Of a stretch of 46,994 nucleotides of DNA, positions 43,842-46,994 are shown piece by piece; the first letter of the stretch is position 1, and each line of letters opens with the position of its first letter. The DNA is taken from the NCBI GenBank assembly GCA_013286045.1, contig JABDGM010000024.1, forward strand, positions 1 to 46,994, in the 5' to 3' direction. The notes under the pieces are model-generated. The model was not told where the DNA came from, ran no database searches, and saw only the letters and a list, made by a program, of their open reading frames with translations. The DNA is from Planctomycetota bacterium. GTDB lineage: Bacteria; Planctomycetota; Planctomycetia; Pirellulales; Lacipirellulaceae. Both the position numbers and the translations under genes were made by a program.

Positions 43842-46670
43842 ATGATTCTCATTCGTCGACGACACTTCGTCTTCTTTCTTATGTTCATTTTTGTTGTGGC
43901 GAGGATCTCGCAAGCCCAAACGGATTATTTTTGGCTAGCACCCGTCGGGGGTAACGGAACTTGGAATACCTCGAATCAAACCTGGAGCGAAGGCGTCAAC
44001 ACGCCGTCAGACTACACTTGGCAAAACTCGGGCAGTGAACGCGCGAATTTTGGCGGCGGCACTGGGGCTACACTCGGCACGGTCGCACTAGGTACACCGA
44101 TTACCGCGTATGGAATTAACTTCGCCACGGCGAACTACGTGATCAACGGAGGCGGAAATACGCTTACCCTTACCGGTCCCGGAGGCGCCATCAACTCGAG
44201 CGTGGCGGCCACCATTAACTCACAAATCACCGGGAATGTTGGATTAAGCAAAACTGGCAGCGGCGCTCTTACACTCGGCACGGCGAACACTTATTCAGGC
44301 CCGACCACGGTAACGGGTGGCACGCTCCTGGGGGTCGCACAAACTTCCGGATCCCCGTTTAGCTCGGGCGCCGTGACGCTAAGCGGCGCAATTCTGCAAC
44401 TCAAAGCCGTGACTGCGGGGACGTCGACTACCACGACTGTAAGCGATTTAACGGTCTCGGCGGCCAGTCAGAGCGCCGTAGGAGCATCGCAACTGAGTGT
44501 CGACAATTCCAACGCGGGTGTGTCGGCCACGACAACGTTTTCTGCCGGTAATCTGATTCGCGGCGGCATGGGCAGCGCGCTAGTTGTTAACCCTGTCGGC
44601 GGCGGATTGGGCGCAGCGGACATCGTGAAATTGAACAACGGCGATTCGCTCCTTACGAACGGCATTCTGCCGCCGTGGGTCGTGACCTTAAACGGAACCG
44701 GCCCCGCAGATTACGTTACCTATGGTGGCAACGGCATCACGACAACAGCGTATTTCGCCGGCGATCTCAACACCTCGAACAATACCCGCGTTGTCAGTCA
44801 GTTGAGCTCGCCAGTCATCGCCGGCGATGTCGCGGCCTACGCGCTACAGGATAGTGCGGCGGTTAATTTGTCAGCCCACACGCTGACGCTCGGCAACGGC
44901 TCTGGCCAATCTGGCCTGATCCTCAACGGCGGCTCGATCACGAACGGCAATATCTCGTTTGGCGCCACCGAAGGCGTCGTGTTCACACAAGGTAACACCA
45001 CACTCGGTTCGGCCGGAAACACGATCTCGAGCAACAACCTCACGATTACCGCGCTTGGCGCGAGCAACACCACGATTAACGGCAATATCTTGAACGGCAG
45101 TGCTGCCTCGCAAGTTACGTTTACCGGCGCCACCTCGGGCATCAGCCTGACCCTGAACGGCGCCAATGCCTACACGGGCGGGACGATACTGAGCATTAAC
45201 ACGGGCAGCACGGGCAACGTATTCGTCGGCAACGACTCCGCGTTCGGCACTGGAAAGGTGACGAACATCATTGTCCCAGGCACCAGCTCCGATCAACTTC
45301 AGGCGTCGGGCGGTGACCGCACGTTGGCCAACGCATTCGATTTGAATGGCGGCATTACGTTAACCGGATCGAACTCCTTCACGTTCACCGGCCCGATAAC
45401 GATTGTTAACTCTGCGGCTAACGGCGCTCGCACGTTGCAGAACAGCATTACGACTGCCGGCAAGACCGTTACGTATGGTTCATCAGTTTCGCCATCGACG
45501 CTCACTATCGGCAATCCGATTGCCAACGGCGGCGACGGCATAGGGAAAAACGTCATCTTCAACTCACCGGCTGGCACGATCACGGTTATCAACGACGCAC
45601 TGCAAGATCCCGCAGCGGGCGGCGGCGCGGCCAGTGCTTCGGTGACGTATTCCGGCGCCGCTGGCGGCGTCGTTCAGCTTAACAGCCTCAATACCTACAC
45701 GGGCGCAACGTTTCTTAACGGCGGCTCGACGATCCAGTTCAATCACGACTTCCACACTGGCGATCCATCGGGCCCATTCGGTGTCGGTACGCTCACGCCG
45801 AATAATTCGACCAACAACGTCTTGCAACCTGTTGGTGGAGACCGTGTGATCGCGAACCCCGTATCGTTGGCAACTGGTTTTACAGTCGGCAACTCGACCG
45901 CTGGCGGCGAAACGGCGCGCAGCCTTACGCTCAGCGGTCCGATCGCGATGACCACGACCGGAAGGACGCTCCAAAACAATTTCACCGCAAACACCGGCGG
46001 AACGTTAACGCTCGGCTCGGCTGGTAGTCCGTCGGTGGTCACAGGCGCTACTGTGACGAATCAAACACTTCAAATCGCCGGCAACGGCAAGACAATTATC
46101 AACGACGCAATTCAGGAAGTGAGCTCCGGCATTGCAACCAACCTGAATATTTCAGCCGGCGGTATCGTGACCTTCAATGGCGTCATCAGCACCGGCGGAA
46201 GCAGCGTGGATGGTACAGGCACCGTCACCATCGGCGGCGGCTCGACTGCCGTCGTTACCTTAAACGCTCAGAACACCTACAACGGCCAAACCAATCTCAC
46301 CGGCGGCGGGACGATCATTCCAATCACAATTAGTTCCAACGCGCTGCCCGGAGCAGGATTTACCTCCGGACCATTCGGTAGCGGTATCCTCAACTTCAAC
46401 AATGGCACGAATCAGCACCTGCGGCCGATCGGTAACCAAACGATCTCCAACCCGCTTCTGCTGACGACTGGCTTCGCGATGGAGAACGACCCGAGTTCTC
46501 CGAATTCGAATTTGACGTTCGCTGGCCCCATAACGATGACCAATAACCGGTTCATCTCAAATGGGTTTGCTGCGGGCACGACAGGCGGAGGGCTGATTCT
46601 GGGAGATCCTTCGCAGCCTTCTACGCTGACGCTGCCAACGACGTCGAACTTTACTTTGAGCCTAGCTGCG
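43842..46670 (+). CDS. Autotransporter-type beta-strand repeat protein, 3' end disrupted
   Basis: ATG 43842 follows AGGTGA. Signal peptide 1-25 (SQAQT), then FWLAPVGGNGTWNTSNQTWSE and long beta-strand repeats of the PATR (passenger-associated transport repeat) type, e.g. GLSKTGSGALTLGTANTYSGPTTVTGGTLL (about 144-172). Longer units restart at the LQ/LRP motifs near 45298 (LQASGGDRTLANAF), 45823 (LQPVGGDRVIANPV) and 46420 (LRPIGNQTISNPL), about 525-600 bases apart. The authentic sense stops near 46660-46680, where the frame runs into antisense of another repeat copy. The apparent stop at 46926-46928 is therefore not its true end. A large secreted or surface adhesin-like protein. Confidence 0.75.
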
Positions 46671-46994
46671 CTGGCGGGGCCAATCGTCGTCGAAGTATTT
46701 TGGCCAGCAAAGGTCAATACTTTGCCGACTGTTTGGCTGAGAGTAATGGTTTGCGGTGTGGCCGGAGAGCCTAGCACGAGCTTTGCGGCGGCTGCCAAGT
46801 TGTTGGTGACAGATACGTTATTGCCGCCAAGGAAGACAGGCCCTGTGAGGTTCAAGTTGAAGGCTTGCCCCGGCGCATTGGCTGCGGTCAAACCTCCCCC
46901 GGTGGCGCCGCCGGTCAGCGTCAACTGATTCGACAGCGTGCGATCCGCGTTGTAAGGCACAAGCGCGGGGTTCGTGTTTGAATTTGTAGCGAAG
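46671..46994 (-). CDS. Inverted copy of the beta-strand repeat coding sequence (runs off window)
   Basis: On the minus strand the end of the window reads FATNSNTNPALVPYNADRTL, then LTLTGPVFLGGNNVSVTNN, AAAKLVLGSPATPQTITL and VGKVLTFAGQNTSTTIGPAS, matching the layout of the units on the plus strand (QPVGGDRVIANPV ... LTLSGPIAM ... LTLGSAGSPSVVTG ... LQIAGNGKTIIND). The sense thus flips around 46671. It enters from beyond 46994 and has no start or stop in the window. It could be an inverted segment of the same gene, a second repeat gene in convergent orientation, or an assembly fold-back. Confidence 0.6.

Noticed and set aside
43842-46928. A continuous 1028-codon ORF taken as one protein
   Set aside because: The last roughly 85 codons are antisense of another repeat unit; the authentic end is not in the window.
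46412-46960. A 182-codon ORF on the minus strand
   Set aside because: Only its first roughly 95 residues look like the repeat family; the rest is antisense of the plus-strand gene.
1-46994. CRISPR arrays
   Set aside because: No evenly spaced direct repeats with unique spacers were found; the repeats seen are palindromes or coding repeats.

Overview
The window looks like a planctomycete chromosome, most likely order Pirellulales. The evidence is three DUF1559 pseudopilin-like proteins (FTLVE-type N-terminus, H-X9-DG tail), many PEP-CTERM sorting tails, dockerin-like repeats of the GDYN...ADYVxWR type, an LEPR-XLL surface-protein leader, and the CACGGAGG-type intergenic repeats common in that phylum. 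No database search was possible, so every name rests on motifs recognised by eye.

Left half (1-22411) is an ordinary housekeeping backbone. It holds a GT2 glycosyltransferase (cut by the window edge), hisI, a RidA-like protein, a secreted thioredoxin/trypsin fusion, metG, a membrane gene split by an in-frame stop, moaC, miaA, hisE, hisG, a DUF4105 lipoprotein, a DUF1559 gene followed by a small lipoprotein, a YjbQ-like protein, a PEP-CTERM protein, a TIGR03032 protein overlapping an acyl-CoA dehydrogenase, an M29 aminopeptidase, a GH16 glucanase, several very small membrane proteins and an ABC-F ATPase (uup-like). hisI, hisE and hisG are scattered through it and do not form an operon.

At 22565-22603 a tRNA-Lys(CTT) gene with a plausible -10 box stops dead in the anticodon loop. 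The next 4.8 kb (22604-27457) is gene-poor: tiny ORFs, one intact AI-2E-type permease with an extra C-terminal Rossmann-like domain, and relics of an SDR enzyme and of a dockerin/PEP-CTERM protein. It reads as the left end of a decayed integrated element.

Right half (27458-46994) is an accessory surface/polysaccharide region. It contains a LamG protein that is an in-frame fusion of two complete PEP-CTERM proteins, a LamG paralogue, a DUF1559/EF-hand lipoprotein pair, an LEPR-XLL/PA14/GH43 glycosidase, a BON protein, a parallel beta-helix protein, two more PEP-CTERM proteins, a third DUF1559 protein, a protein that is one quarter cysteine, and a giant autotransporter-type beta-strand repeat protein. 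The likely theme is exported and cell-surface proteins that bind and cut polysaccharide. In the last ~320 bases the repeat-protein coding sense flips strand, so the window end is either an inversion or an assembly fold-back.
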